NCBI GenBank assembly: GCA_964528575.1
Contig: CAZGTQ010000156.1
Coordinates: forward strand, 1 to 35,338
DNA from: CAZGTQ01 sp964528575
GTDB taxonomy: Bacteria > Planctomycetota > UBA1135 > GCA-002686595
DNA length: 35,338 nt
Reading direction: 5' to 3'
Positions 35,222-35,338 of the stretch are shown here, piece by piece (position 1 is the first letter of the stretch; every line of letters begins with the position of its first letter). The notes below the pieces were generated by a model that was not told the DNA's origin, did not search any database, and was given only the letters and a program-made list of their open reading frames with translations. A program made the translations under genes and the position numbers.

Positions 35222-35338
35222 ATGAAGTACTTGGTCGTCCTCGAGCATGGTCAGGCAGGGTGGGGCGCTCACGTGCCCGACCTGCCCGGGTGCATCGCCG
35301 CAGGCGAGACACGAGACGAGGCCCTTCGGCTCATCGGC
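35222..35338 (+). CDS. HicB-like antitoxin (N-terminal part, runs off right edge)
   Basis: The first 39 codons are visible. 'MKYLVVLEHGQAGWGAHVPDLPGCIAAGETRDEAL' (shown as its blocks 'GWGAHVPDLPGC' and 'GETRDEAL') is the classic HicB/UPF0150 N-terminal fold. GAGG at 35213-35216 precedes the ATG by five bases. HicB proteins neutralise HicA mRNA-interferase toxins. No hicA fits in the 78 bases upstream, so a toxin, if any, lies to the right, or this is a solitary HicB. Confidence 0.8.
   Translation, partial: MKYLVVLEHGQAGWGAHVPDLPGCIAAGETRDEALRLIG

Overview
This window comes from a very GC-rich bacterial chromosome (about 70 % by eye), coding-dense on both strands. No rRNA, tRNA, insertion sequence or CRISPR array is visible. 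The two secretin-like proteins carry sequence habits I associate with Planctomycetota and relatives: an 'SWDA/SWDx' segment, a Y/H-x-V-x-DL motif before the secretin core, and a lipoprotein/TPR front end. A high-GC planctomycete is therefore my best guess, but this is an inference and not a placement.

Left part, 1-16407: oligopeptide/dipeptide (Opp/Dpp, PepT family) ABC importers. A minus-strand unit (substrate-binding protein, B-type permease, start of a C-type permease running off the left edge) is divergent from a plus-strand run of ten genes. Those ten are two complete five-gene importers in tandem: SBP, permease B, permease C, ATPase D, ATPase F (3568-10474), then the same order again (10471-16407). 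Junctions are very tight (several 1, 4 or 8 base overlaps), and the second SBP start overlaps the stop of the first ATPase F, so all ten are probably one transcript. The C-type permeases carry unusually large insertions after the first membrane segment.

Middle part, 16442-30345, all minus strand: a HAD phosphatase, then an envelope cluster. In transcription order the cluster is: secretin-like TPR lipoprotein (30345-27709), large exported TPR protein (27343-24419), smaller exported TPR protein (24284-23094), ExbB/TolQ (22996-22259), three ExbD/TolR paralogues (22161-20414), and a second secretin-like TPR lipoprotein (19848-17233). No TonB, TolA, TolB, Pal, or type II secretion/type IV pilus ATPase or pseudopilin is present. 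The most interesting hypothesis here is an ExbBD-type proton-driven motor working with TPR proteins and secretin-like outer-membrane rings.

Right part, 30706-35338: a translationally coupled family 4 uracil-DNA glycosylase and an MtaB-type tRNA methylthiotransferase (minus). Divergent from them is a TPR lipoprotein (plus), followed by a small accessory-looking stretch of lower GC: a DUF4279-like protein, an unrecognised 118-residue protein and the start of a HicB-like antitoxin cut by the window edge.

Several good sigma70-like promoters can be read (before the first plus-strand SBP, both secretins and the 396-residue TPR gene), and four terminator-like hairpins lie in the minus-strand envelope cluster. 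Long untranslated leaders (about 180-290 nt) seem to precede the first plus-strand SBP and both secretins.
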